A DNA stretch of 64,000 nucleotides from Aphrophora alni (lineage: Eukaryota; Arthropoda; Insecta; Hemiptera; Aphrophoridae). Positions 46,830 to 60,574 of the stretch are shown piece after piece. The DNA lies in assembly GCA_963513935.1 (NCBI GenBank), contig OY740776.1:11438724-11502723 (forward strand), in the 5' to 3' direction. The notes under the pieces were generated by a model that saw only the letters and a program-made list of their open reading frames with translations, was not told the origin of the DNA and did no database searches. The translations under genes were made by a program, and so were the position numbers. Positions within the stretch are counted from its first letter, which is position 1. Each line of letters opens with the position of its first letter.

Positions 46830-47450
46830 TTAACCTAAGAAAATTATTGCATAGTTTCTTTTGCAAAAGAGTAGGCTAAATCACCTACTTGACATGAGCA
46901 ATTATTTAACCTTAGAACAATATTGAAAATATAATTGTACAACAGTTCCTTAACGTGAATATTAATTTAACCTGAGAAAGTTACTACATAGTTTTCTTAT
47001 AAAAGATTACAGCACCTCTTTAACAAGAATATTCATTGTTCCTAAGAAAGTTATTGTATAGTTTCTTTTATAAAAGTGCAAAGCATCTCTTTAAAATAAA
47101 CATTTGTTTACCCTGAGAAAGTTATTGCGTAATTCAGAATTGCAACATCTCCTTGACAAGGAAATTAGTTTTTTCTGAGAATGTTATTGCTTTTTTGGTT
47201 TTCTGTAAGATTTGCGAGGTCACCTTGAAAAGGAAATAAGTTTTATCTGATAAAGTTATTGTTTAGTTAGTTTTCTTTAGGACTGTGAATCTCATTGACA
47301 AGAAAATAAGTTTTATCAGAGAAAGTTATTGCTTAGTTGGTTTTATATAAGACAGCGAGGTCTCCTTGACAAGGAAATAAAGTTTTATTCGAGAAATATA
47401 TTGCATAGTTTATTTTATAAAACAGTACAGAACCATAAATGTTGAAGCTT
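46830..47450. repeat. Old minisatellite, period about 70 bp, eight to nine copies
   Basis: GAGAAAGTTATTGC-type motifs recur at 46,835, (46,903), 46,972, 47,042, 47,113, 47,175, 47,247, 47,317 and 47,389. Each is followed by TAGTTT-CTTTTATAA and CTCCTTGACAAGGAAAT-type sequence. Substitutions and small indels are frequent, so the array is not being homogenised. Confidence 0.8.
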
Positions 47451-47857
47451 TCTAGGGAAGTTTTTGCATACAGCACTTTCTTTTTTAGTACACTCGTTTT
47501 TTCGCTCGAAAATACCCGAATGAGCTTGACGAATGAAACCTAATCATCACGAAGCGTAACGCGTGACGGATGACGCTTCACACTTATTCACAGCACAGGA
47601 CCATTGTTATCACACCAAAAATAATAATAAATACTAAAAGTTATTTCAAAACCTTAATTTGTTTTTTACAATGATTTATTTTGGTCAACACATTGACAAT
47701 CGAACAATTTACCAACAATAATGTATTGGTTGTAGTAAAGACCACCTCTGAAAAATGGCCCCAATATTTTGTATAGTTTGTCCAAACAGCCGTGCGCTCT
47801 AAAGGATTAGGGTGACCCTTGCTCCCCAACGCGCAGACACACTCACACGTGCGGCTT

Positions 47858-48575
47858 GGCCTACCTGCTGCTAATGGTTCTTCTATGAATCATAATCTAG
47901 CCCTTGTGCTACAAAATCAATTTTTTCTAGATTTTAACTTTACTAAAATTTTACTCTAATTACTGAACTCTAAATATTATTTCTAGCACAATGAGTCCAA
48001 ACACGGTACAATATTGTGACAACTCTATGTGGTTTTATGGTCAGTAGGTTACAAAATCATAAATTTGACTACTTAAAAATGGTTATAGACATTTTATTTG
48101 AATTAGCACGATCACAATAACATACATAATAATTACAGTAATTCTAGCAGTGTTTTCAAACGTACCGGTATGCAAAAAAAAAAACAAAAAATCTAAATCA
48201 GAATCAATATAGGCTAACAGTGAACGTATACTAAAGTAAAAGAAAATACAAATAATTACAAATTCGTTTTAAATGTTACTTTACAATAACATTTTCCATT
48301 GTATTGATCAGATAACTATTACATTAGACTTCTGATTATTACAATATAAAACACGTGATAAAGGACACGTTTTAAGTATTTTCTAGTTTTTAAACTCAAA
48401 ACCCGGTTAGAGTTGTCACAATTGTACCGTGTTTGGACCCATTTTGCGAAAAATAATATTTAGAGTTTAGTAATTAGAGTAAAAGTTAGGTAAAGTTAAA
48501 ATCTAGAAAAAATTGATTTTGTAGCACAAGGGCTAGTTGGTGATTCATAGAAGAACCAATAGCAGCAGGTAGGCC
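47858..48575. mobile_element. Foldback element with arms of about 170 bp
   Basis: The left arm (47,858-48,028) and right arm (48,408-48,575) are inverted copies of roughly 90 percent identity. They run from GGCCTACCTGCTGCTA at the outside through GCCCTTGTGCTACAAAATCA to CCAAACACGGTACAA and GACAACTCTA inside. The central 380 bp is AT-rich and shows no transposase. A clear target duplication is not visible. This is a non-autonomous DNA element or an inverted duplication. Confidence 0.9.
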
Positions 48576-49035
48576 GATTGATATACTATAAACACTTATA
48601 AAATACTATATTTTATAAGTGAAATACTACCAAACGACGATAACACACAACAAATGTCTACGTGCATTTCAAAACTGCTTAAGCGACTTGGGGTAAAACA
48701 GAAGGCCAACAGGATGTCAAACTGGCAACAGTGCCGGTTCTCTTTGTGATATTTCGGTGGTTAAAATATACACCTTAGTTGCCATAATGATATCGCAATG
48801 TAAAATATATACAGTGGCCTTCGTAATGTTAGAAACGTCAAAAGCTGCAACAATGATGTTAATTTAGTGATTGAAAAAAAAAATTGTATTTTAAATTTTT
48901 TGAGATATCAAAATGTATAAAGTAATTGATATCACCTTGCAAAGCCACTATACATTTCTAAAAAGAAATATACTCTATTCTTTTAAGGGGCTGCCATATT
49001 GTATGGATATGAAATGATGCCATAATGATAGTGGG

Positions 49036-49090
<55 letters not shown>

Positions 49091-49458
49091 AATCATCGTC
49101 TATTTCGATATATATTTTTTAAACGAATTGAGAGATTTAAACAAAATTTACCACACTTCTTACTAATATATTTATACACATTTTGTGAAAAAATCATCAA
49201 GATATAGTAAAATTTTATTGATTTACAACAAAAAAAAACAATTTCTCTTAACTAATTAACAAAATTAAATAAAATTTAATAATTATGACAACAAAATATA
49301 TACGTACATGTTGTGAAAATTTCATCAAGATACAATAAAATTTAATTACTTTACAACGAAAAAACAAATTTCTTCAAAACAACATTGAAATAAATTTCAT
49401 AAAATATATAAATAAATTTTCAAATAAATAAAGTAACGTAAACTTTTTGTGAACTTTA
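48576..49458. repeat. No gene; contains a (TA)n microsatellite
   Basis: (TA)n occupies 49,039-49,088. The rest is AT-rich and non-coding in appearance. Confidence 0.7.
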
Positions 49459-50345
49459 TTGAAATGCGACGATACGCCTTTTTTAAATCATTTGCATCTC
49501 GAAAACCACCCAACGGATTTGAAATATCAAAACATTTTTGAATTCACAATTAAATTTTCTATAAACTATCAAAGCTAGACTTCTATAACTATCATATCTA
49601 GACTAATAATAATTAAACAATTTACAACCATTTACCGCTATCGGTCTGGTTGAAAATAGTGTCAAATTATAACTTGTATAGGCCTAGTCTATTTATTTAT
49701 AGATTTTGTTAAAATTTTCAGGAAATGTTCTATATGACTATATAAAAATCATACAAAAATTTGAAAATGATATATACACAATGTTTTGATTTATGAACGT
49801 GTATAGCAAAAATGTAAACGATTTCTAAATACTGCTATTTTTATTGGTTTATTAGGCTACATACGTTTATTAATCGCTGTAGTTATATTCTGATATACCA
49901 AATTATATAAAATGTATAGAATTGTGAATTCAATTTTTTTTTAGATAATTAACATCCGTTTAACGGTTCTCGAAATAAACACAATTTAGTAAACCAACGT
50001 ATTCTGTTTTGATTTTCGTACAGAGAGTATACAAATTGGGTACGCGATAGTACAAAAACGCTTATTTTTTAAAACGGATTTGGATTCCTCATAAAAAATA
50101 CTATAAATTATAAATTTTATGTTTATATGTACGGACAATTATAGTTTAACTTTTTGAATTAATTTACGCCAATGCATATTTAAAATATACAATTCATCAT
50201 GGTTTTTAATACAAGTTAACCTAACAACTAGTAGCCTACTAATAAAGATTTTATAGAAAATTTTATTGTGAATTCAAATATTTTTTCAAAACAAAAATCC
50301 ATCAAACGGTTAAAAATATATATAAATAATGTTGAGTAGCCTACG
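49459..50345. repeat. AT-rich dispersed repeat family R3, copy A
   Basis: It starts with GAAATGCGACGATACGCC, runs through ATTTTCAGGAAATGTTCTAT, CGATTTCTAAATACTGCTAT and ACACAATTTAGTAAACC, and ends with AAAATCCATCAAACGGTT. The phrase TTGAATTCACAATTAAATTT near the start recurs inverted (AAATTTAATTGTGAATTCAA) in the middle, so part of the unit is flanked by imperfect inverted repeats. Copy C (52,072-52,975) is nearly full length; copies B and D are partial. Confidence 0.85.
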
Positions 50346-50519
50346 TTACCGAATACCCCAACATCCCGAACTTGAATTTAATTTCACGACTGATAGGCCT
50401 ACCATTGTTTCATTATGTAGCCTTTGTTCAGGTATGATCAGTGATTATAACTACATGTTTCTAGTAATAACTTTAAAAATTTTTAAAGATACCAAGAATT
50501 TAATTTAATTTTTAGAAAA

Positions 50520-51510
50520 TGTGACCAAATATATTCAATAATTGACGTTTTATTTTATTTGTTGGTATATTTAATTCGGGAATATTTTTGTGGCTGATAT
50601 TTGAGTGAATTGGCACTTGCTTTGACGTTGGCAAGCCGTAACCGTGTTTGGGAATTGACACCAAACTTTTGTTGCAATATCTCCATGTTAGGTTAGATAT
50701 CTGTGTATTTATCGTTTTTGTTGATAAGATGTTCACCAAAAGCAGAGTTTGTATATGAAGTCCTCTTAGGGAAGTGTTCCTTAAAACTTTTGTTGAAAGA
50801 GCGGGCAGTCTGTCCTATATAAAAATTCGGACATTCATTACTGTAGGCCTATAACAAGTGATATTGTATGTGGCAGTCTTATCGTGTTTGTCATTATGTA
50901 TGTCTTTTTTTGGGTTATTTAAAAAATAGTATAGTTTGTTTGAGGTATTGAAAGCAACGGTTACGCTCTCTTTAGCCAGTCTACGTTTTGGAGTATGACT
51001 CAATGCTGATCCATATTCTGTGGAGACGTAAGTTTGCTTTTTCTTTTTAATAATGGGTTTCTTATTTGTATGTTACCTGATGAGTTGGTCGATATCTGAG
51101 CTCTTGTACCAATTGTATACTGCGATGGGTTTAATTATGTTTACTTCCTGTTCATACTTCTTCTTGTCTAGAGGTACTGAGGCTAGCCTGTTAACGAAAT
51201 TATTGTAAGCTGCCATTTTTATATGACATGGATGATGGGAAGAAGCGTGTATAGTCTGGTTTGTTGTGGTAGGTTTTCTATAGATGTTGAACTTAACACT
51301 ATTGTTTATTTTTGAAATTGATAGGTCTAAAAAGTTTAAATTGTTATTTGTTTCACTTCAACCGTGAATTGGAGTTTTGGATGCATTGTGTTTACGAAGT
51401 TAATCAGAGTTTTTAATTATCTATTGTTGCCATAGAAAAGTACTATTGTATCGTCTACATACTATCTGAAGACTATTTTTGGCCTATTTTGATTAATTTC
51501 CGACCAGAGA
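50520..51510 (-). pseudogene. Penelope-like retroelement 3' part (RT palm to GIY-YIG), degenerate
   Basis: On the minus strand, fragments occur in the order expected of Penelope-like elements, in several frames. The reverse transcriptase YVDDT motif is at 51,450-51,461. It is followed by NFVNTMHPKLQFTVE, NNNLNFLDLSI, FNIYRKPTTTNQTIH, NFVNRLASVPL and YEQEVNIIKPIA, then VAFNTSNKLYYFL. The GIY-YIG endonuclease follows with NFYIGQTARSFNKSFKEHF at about 50,830 and AFGEHLI, then NMEILQQ. At least three frame changes and several stops (after TTIRNN-like and DQLIR positions) disable it. Upstream RT motifs were not found, so the 5' part is missing. It sits between copies A and B of family R3. Confidence 0.75.
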
Positions 51511-51761
51511 TGTTTGTTTTAGATTTGTCCTTCCAGCAGAATTTTGTCCTTCCTTACTTCCATAGACAGACGAATCTCGCAACAGTTTTTCTGTCGAATC
51601 AACGAGCTCTGAAAAAACAGTTTTTTTTAGCTGTATACGACACCGGTCTGTATTGCGGTCGGCGTTTTGTACATATCATAGGACCGCTACTTATTATTTT
51701 TTTCAAACTCTTAAGAAGTTTGATAACGAATTTTCGTTATAAAGATTATATTAAATAAAGA

Positions 51762-53310
51762 TTTTATTAAAATTTTCAGGAAATGTTCTTTATGACTATA
51801 TAAAAAATCATACAACAATTTGAAAATGATATATACATATTTTTTTGATTTATGAACGTTTATAGCAAAATAGTAACCGATTTCTAAATATTGCTATTAT
51901 TATTGGTTTATTACATACGTTTATTAATCGCTGTAGTAATATGATATACCAATTTATAGAAAATTTAATTGTGAATTCAATTTTCTTTAGATAATTAACA
52001 TCCATTCTACGGTTCTCGAAATAAACACAATTTAGTAAACCCGTGTACATTAGCGTTTGAATTTTATTGAAATGCAATGACACGCCTTTATTAAATCATT
52101 TGTATCTCGAAAACTACCGAACGGATTTGAAATATCAAAAAAATTTTGAATTCACAATTAAATTTTCTATAAACTATCAGATCTATGCTAATAGTATAAT
52201 TATAATTAAACAATTTACAACAGTTTACATCTATCGGTTTGGTTGAAAATAGCGTCAAATTATAACTTGTATAGGCCTAGTCTTTTTATTTATATATTTT
52301 GTTAACATTTTCAGGAAATATTCTATATGACTATATAAAAAACCTACAAAAATTTGAAAATGATATATAAAATGTTTTTTGATTTATGAACGTTAATAGT
52401 AATCGCTCAAAATTATAAACGATTTCTAAATACTGCTATGTTTATTGGTTTATTACTCACGTTTATTAATCTCTTTGGTAATATTCTGATATACCAATTT
52501 ATAGAAAATTTAATTGTGAATTCAATTTTCTTTAGGTAATTAACATCCGTTCCACGGTTCTAGAAATAAACACAATTTAGTAAACCCGCGTACTCGGTTT
52601 TGATTTTCGTACAGAGAGTATAAAAATTGGGCAGGCGATAGTACAAAAACGCTTATATATCGAAAACTAATTATCGGAAGTTATTTTTTAAAACGGATTC
52701 GGATTCCTCATAAAATTTACTATAAATTGTCAGTTTTATGTTTTTATGTATGGACAATTATAGTTTAGCTATTTGAATTAATTTACGCCAATGTATACTT
52801 AAAACGAATTAAATACAATTTATCGTGGTTTTTAATACAAATTAACCTAACAACAAGTAGCCTACTCATAATGATTTTATAGATAATTTTATTGTGAATT
52901 CAAATATTTTTTCAAAACAAAAATCCATTAAACGGTTAAAAATATATATCAATTTTTGTTGAGTACGTTACGCGCTTATAAGTACTTGATCAGCTGTTAA
53001 TTGTATGCTGTATTTCTGATAGAAAAGTATGGACAATACTGCTATTTTTGTTGGTTTATTAATCGCTGTAGTAATATTCTGATACACCAATTTATAGACA
53101 ATTTAATTGTGAATTTAAATTTCTTTAGATAGTTAACATCCATTCAACGGTTCCCAAAATATACACAATTTAAAAACCCGCGTACATTAGCGTTTGCATT
53201 TTATTGAAATGCGATGACACGACTTTATTAAATCATTTGTATCTCGAAAACCACTGAACGGATTTGAAATATCAAAACATTTTTGAATTCACAATTAAAT
53301 TCCATCAACA
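51762..53310. repeat. R3 repeat copies B, C and D
   Basis: Copy B (51,762-52,072) matches the middle of copy A and runs straight into copy C (52,072-52,975), which parallels copy A end to end. Copy D (53,030-53,310) carries the CTGATACACCAATTTATAGA, AATTAACATCC-like and GATTTGAAATATCAAAACAT parts. Similarity is about 85-90 percent by eye. Confidence 0.82.
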
Positions 53311-55006
<1,696 letters not shown>

Positions 55007-55479
55007 AGTAATTACAAAACAGACAACGTTTTAACTTTGTTCAGTTTGGAAACAAAATTACAATTCTGTTGTATACTCTGCCTTAGTGTAAAAACTGTGT
55101 TTTCAACGTGAGAGTTTTTTGTAACAACAGAGCAGTGAATTATTCATTGAGACATTTGCATATTGTGTCTTTGAAGTCAGTTTTAAATTAGTCTCTTCTG
55201 TCTCAGTCATTCAATTTTGTTATAAAACAGCTGATTTGACCATGGTAACTTTCAGAGTACCTACATACCAACAGGTTACTTGCCCAGCTCTATCGTACCG
55301 TCTAATACAAGCAGAGTTTCTAAGTCTAGTGCCCAAAAGATAGTCTTTTGAACCTTGTAGAAAGTGTTAATTGTTTTGGAAGATTAAGGAATTTAATCCA
55401 GCAGGGTCAGTTTGTTTAAAAAAGTTGTTACACAGGTTTCACTAATTTTCTCAACGGTGACTAGGCCCTAACGGGGCAC

Positions 55480-56262
55480 GAGGTGAATCAGACCACCCGT
55501 GCACAATGTATAGCGACTAAACCAAATGAGCTACAGCCTTCGTTTTAACTTAAACCCCCCTATTCAGTAAAAATATTTTCAAACCTCAAAAATGCCCCAA
55601 AATTGCTTTTTTTGGGGGTGGGGGTCGTTTTTGGAACATTTAAAAATGTATAGGTGGGTATAGTAATAGCTCATTTTAATGGTCTCTGTTCACTGATCAT
55701 TTTAGATAAAAAACTTTTAACTTATCTTACTGCGTATGTACAGGGTATTCCAAAACGACAAAAAAGTAGTGTTTTACAGTTAGTTTTATTGTTACCACAT
55801 AACATAGCCTGCATAAACCAAATTTTTATCCTAGATTCATGAAAAGATACTTTTTTGAAAAATGTGCTTAAGTTGCCTCAAACTAAAAAATTTTCAAATT
55901 GTAACATTTGGGTATCTTCTCATGAATTTAGGATACAAATTTGGTTTATGTGGGCTATGTTATGTGGTAACAATAAAACTAACCGTGAAACACTACTTTT
56001 TTGACGTTTTGGAACACCCTGTACATAAGCAGTAAGATGAGTTAAATTTATTTTTCTCCAAAATGATCAGTTTAACAGAGACCATTAAAATGAGGTATCA
56101 CTCGACCTATCTTTACAATTGAAAATTTTCTAAAAACAAGCATTTTTGCATTTTTGAGTTTTAAAAACATTTTTACTGAATCACTAGGGCCGAAAAAGTT
56201 AAAACGAAGGCTGTAGCTCATTTGGTTTAGTCGCTATGGTATGATTCACCCTCTATACGTAT
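55480..56262. mobile_element. Foldback element, arms of about 370 bp
   Basis: The two halves mirror each other around about 55,880. Matching pairs include AGCTACAGCC/GGCTGTAGCT, TATTCAGTAAAAATATTTT-type, TTTTAATGGTCTCTG/CAGAGACCATTAAAA, TGTACAGGGT/ACCCTGTACA, AGTAGTGTTT and TGGTAACAATAAAACTAAC. The inner part is bounded by TACAGGGT-TTCCAAAACG ends like those of many insect DNA transposons. Both outer ends carry TGTAGCTCATTTGGTTTAGTCGC-type sequence resembling a tRNA box A (positions about 55,525 and 56,215). There is no transposase. Confidence 0.88.
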
Positions 56263-58075
56263 GAAGGAGTTTCCACTCGCTACGCTGTTTTCGGTGACGC
56301 GGCTCTCGTAACTATAGTAACCTCTTAGAGGTCAAAGTTCGAAATTATTTTTTGATAACAACTTTTCTTAGAGAGGTGAGAATTTAAATCTGCAATTTTT
56401 TATATAATTTAATCTGTTCACTGCAGTTCTCTGTAACAAAATTCAAGTTATATATTTTAATTATTGTTGAATTTATCTTACAACGGGAAAAAAACTACAA
56501 CTGACGGATGACGTAGACAATCAGTTTTATGGTTTTCTGAAACCATGAAATATACTTCGTTCACTGGGCAAAACTAATGGGTAAAAATACTAAAACAATA
56601 CAAGATTTTTTTTCCATAAGAAAAACTATATTTAGATCACAGAAAGATATTTTATGCTATATCTCCAGATATCTTGAAAATCGTATGCATTCGTATAATT
56701 AAAATATTAAATCGGAACGTTTAACTGTGATTTAAATATATAAATCACTGTCCGGATCAAACTGTTATTTGAATCCTGTAAAATAAATCTTTTTTAGAAT
56801 ATTTATCGTGTGTATTTTTAACAGTTTTATTTTTCTACTAAGCAAATTTTGTCATCAATAATTATTTTAAAGAAAGAAATTTCGACTTTTAAAATATGCT
56901 AGAATGTTTTCCACCTCTTTATACAAATGAAACAAAGCACCGGTGAACCTAATTTTCTTATTTATAAAGAAACTAACATTTGTTTCAGCGAGCTGGATTT
57001 AAATAACAGGTTAAAAACATTTTAAGACTATCATTACAAAGTAAACGGAACTGTTTAGCAACGTTTAAAATGTAAATACATTAATTCTGTAAACGCTTCC
57101 AAGGTAATGTAATTATGCTCATTGTTCTAGGACGAGAATTGCAATCTAATGGATACAAAATAAACTATAAAAGAAATTTGCATCATAAAAGTCTACGTGC
57201 TAATAAAACATGTAAAAGGTGTGTCTATTATGTGTTCCCCGGTTGGGCTTAGTTAAAAAATATAATATTTTTACTTATTTCCATATTATTTTAGATGGAA
57301 ATATTATATTTTATGGACTTTTTATGTAATGCAAGTTGGAATTAGACGGAAACAACCGTTCAGAATTATAATATTTGTGGCTAAATGCTCGCTAATAATT
57401 GGGGATTAATATTGTCAGGAGTAGGATAGGCAATTTGACTACACCTCTTGATGTTAAAAGACCGACTAGCCTATGTTATTTAAAGTGTCCAGTGTCTGAT
57501 GAGCTTTTAAATCTGATCAATTGGTGCCGCAGGATCACACCTAAAATAAAGTTTACCTCTTTAGTTTGATTCTTTCTAACTTTTTCTAACATTAAAAGTG
57601 GTTGGTATAATAATTATGTACTGGAACTGAGTTCCGATTAAATTTTTTAGTCTAAGAAATGAATTTTTCATTGATTATTTCAAATGAGTTCGTTTAAATT
57701 CAGTAGACGTTTAAACACTATTTGATTAACAATGAGTTGCGCAGAAAACACATATTTTGTAAGTTTTATTTTTTATGTTAGTGTTCAGTAAAAAAAACAA
57801 CTAAAATAATGGCATTATTGTGTCTAAATTAATTTTTTCTATTACAAAATTTAAAGACTTTAATTATATAAGTTTAAACAATTTTAAAGTGTATTGCGTC
57901 TGTCAAATGAACGTTAAGTAAATAAAATAGTTTGCTAACTTTGATTTTTTTCAAAACTGTTATTGAACTGAGACGATATTTTTCAATCTAATAGTTATAA
58001 AATATACACTAAACGAACTTTCGTTCTGTGATATTAGCAGCATAAAGGTCTGTGTGGGCCTACATGAAAATAAAA
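56263..58075. other. No gene recognised
   Basis: This is AT-rich DNA without supported open frames, arrays or paired repeats that I could find. Confidence 0.45.
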
Positions 58076-58399
58076 TACAGAGTGTTTAATAAGTTGTGAT
58101 ACACCTAGATATAATTTAAATGGTTTGCTACATCAACGTAAAACCTTTACCACACCTATTGTAACAATTTTTCTCGTATTTAAGTGGGGTAAAAAGGGGC
58201 AAATTAAATTTTTCAAATGGCAACCTCTATCTTGTGACATTGCATTGGAAAGGTTTATGTAGTCAAAAAAATATTGAAACCTCCAAAAGGTTTCTAGTAC
58301 ATCCCTGGCAAAAGTTACATGAAAAAAATTAGTTATGACTAACTTGCGTATCTCTTACCTGTTTTAATGTAACAAGTGCTCGAACTGGTGACCTTCTGT

Positions 58400-58831
58400 G
58401 GTTTGGCAGTGTGCTAGCTGTTTGTAAAAATTGAGACAGTATTCGAAAAAGATTCTCTTGGAATGGATTGAGCCTTTTGTAAAATTCTACCCTGTAGGTC
58501 ATTGACGTCTGTTGTCTTAATTTCATAAACAAGGTTTTCATGTGACCCTAAAAGAAATAGTCTAGTGGATTAAGGTCAGGAGACCTTACTGGCCATTCTA
58601 CAGTGCCTTTTCTGTCTATCCATCTTCTCAGTATAACATTGTCCAAGTATTGTCGTACATCACGGCCGTAGTGTGGTGGTGCTCCATCTTGTAGCAACAA
58701 AATGTTTTCCGTCTCCTGTCCAAAAATATTTTGTAGTGCAGGCAAGATCTGGTTGGAAAGTTCTCTCTAAATATTTCTCGGAGTGTTTGTTTCCACACTC
58801 CCAAACCACCGAAGGTCACCAATTTGAGCAT
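58400..58831 (-). pseudogene. Mariner-like transposase C-terminal half, DD41D
   Basis: The minus frame from about 58,745 gives NIFGQETENILLLQDGAPPHY (catalytic Asp in QDGAPPH). It continues with RRWIDRKGTVEWPVRSPDLNPLDYFF, where the final Asp lies 41 residues after the first. A stop follows at 58,548-58,550. One base out of frame the sequence continues FLLGSHENLVYEI and VNDLQGRILQKAQ, as expected for the family. The first catalytic Asp and the DNA-binding domain are absent. DD41D spacing is that of the rosa-type mariner group. It is inactive as it stands. Confidence 0.75.
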
Positions 58832-58859
58832 TACAATTCTTTTGGCGTTACATTAAAAT

Positions 58860-59060
58860 CCTTGTTTAATACATGTAACTTAAATGACGTCAATGACCTA
58901 AAGGGTAGAATTTTACAAAAGGCTCTTAATTCATTCCAAGACAATCTTTTGCGAATGCTGTCTCAGTTTTTTACAAACGGCTAGCAAGCACACTGCCAAA
59001 CCACCGAAGGTCACCAGTTCAATCACTTCTTACATTAAAACAGGTAAGAGATACGCAAGT
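58860..59060 (+). pseudogene. Second, inverted copy of the transposase C-terminus
   Basis: On the plus strand VNDLKGRILQKALNSFQDNL and LSQFFTNG read in one frame to a TAG at 58,982-58,984. This is the same coding segment as 58,400-58,530 but in opposite orientation, forming part of the right foldback arm. No catalytic residue is included. Confidence 0.75.
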
Positions 59061-59360
59061 TAGTCATAACTAATTTTTTTATGTAATTTTTTTCCAGAAA
59101 TGTAGACTACTAAAAATTTTTTAGAAGCGTCGTTATTTTTTTATTCCATAGATCTTTCCAATGATATGTCACAAGTTAGGCGTTGCCATTCAAAACAATG
59201 AAAGTTGCCCAATTACCCTCCTTTCAGAAGGGAGGCAAAAATTTTAACCCCCCTTGAATACTTGAAAAGGTAACGTATATATATAGGTAGAGGTTTAAGT
59301 TGATATAGAAATCCATTTAAATTATATCGAGGTGTATCACGACTTACTTTACACTCTGTA

Positions 59361-60574
59361 ACACGAGGTGTCTCTAAAACGACAAGATTGTGTTCTACCC
59401 CCGTTTGGATTGGTTGAGTAATTTAGACATGTATTACTTGATCAAAACAGCATATCCGAACAGGTTGAGTATATTAATTACTAAGCTATTCTCCTGGAAT
59501 TCTTGACACGTGAAAACAAGGCTAAGGGAAAGCATGAGAAGTGATTGCGAGCTATTTGGCAAACACCTTTGATATATCTGAACCTGTATGACAAACATCA
59601 TCACAGTCGGCCCTTCAGTCATCGTTCAGTCCTCAAGATGTGTTTTCTGTTGTGTATCGGAATAATACCAAGGTTGTTAGTATGGAATGGTGTAGCTTCA
59701 ATTTAATACGGCATAGAACCAATATTTGAGATATTTCGAGCCGCAATTGTGAAACGATAACATACTGTATACTGAAGACCACTTTTCATCAAAATGTTTA
59801 TTGTACTTTAAAATGAGATATAACCCGACTCATGTGTGTATTTAAAAATTCTTAGAAACAGTTCACACTCGCCAACATATTCTCTTCGGCATTTTTTTAA
59901 AATTAATAATTTAATTTTATGCAAATTAGTTTGGTTAATCTTTATTTCATGTCTTAGCAAAGTCATTTTCCTACAATACATACTGCAAGGGTAAAATACT
60001 AAAAAACCATGACAATTTTGTTTTTTGACAAAAGATAGGTGATGAGTCAATAGACGTTGCATCCGTTTTTAGATTTTTCGAGCACAGAAAAGTGTTACTA
60101 AAAAAGATGATACTTCAAAGCACACTTTAAATTAGATACTAGCTGATCCTTTTATAAATTTGAAAGATTTTCAAAACAGTCCACTTCTCACCAAAATACA
60201 ACCCTTGGGGTCAAAAATAATCTTAACTTATTTCAATCTTATGTAAATTAAAGTGTTTATTTCGTATTATTAGCTAAAGTTATTCGCTCACCAAAACATC
60301 ACCGGTGTTCTGTTACACCCTGTATTGATAAAACTCGCGTAACTCCTACAACTATTGGATTATGTTAGGAATAATGGTTAAGAATAGTTTTTAGGCAAAA
60401 TTATAAAAAACTATCAAATATAATTATTATTTCAAGTTCCGAGACAATACACAGAAGGCAGCCTGTTGTTGTGAAATCTATCAGAAAGTTTCGTAAATCA
60501 GAAAGCTGACTCTAGATAAAATTGATAGTTCACTAACCTGTCAAGGTAATATAAACCCATCATAACCTAAAAAA
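59361..60574. other. No gene recognised
   Basis: There are short open frames only (59,434-59,622 and 59,808-60,062, minus) and no domains. A TGTTACACCCTGTATTGA phrase near 60,310 resembles DNA-transposon ends but has no partner in view. Confidence 0.4.

Larger units (their letters stand above)
58078..59358. mobile_element. Mariner-family element (DD41D type) rearranged into a foldback, TA-flanked
   Basis: The element runs from CAGAGTGT at 58,078 to ACACTCTG at 59,358, flanked on both sides by TA (58,076-58,077 and 59,359-59,360), the mariner/Tc1 target duplication. The inverted arms are about 480 bp (58,078-58,530 and 58,860-59,358), far longer than ordinary termini. Each arm carries the same C-terminal transposase coding end. 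The middle holds the catalytic core on the minus strand only. This looks like a rearranged copy in which one transposon end replaced the other. Confidence 0.88.
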
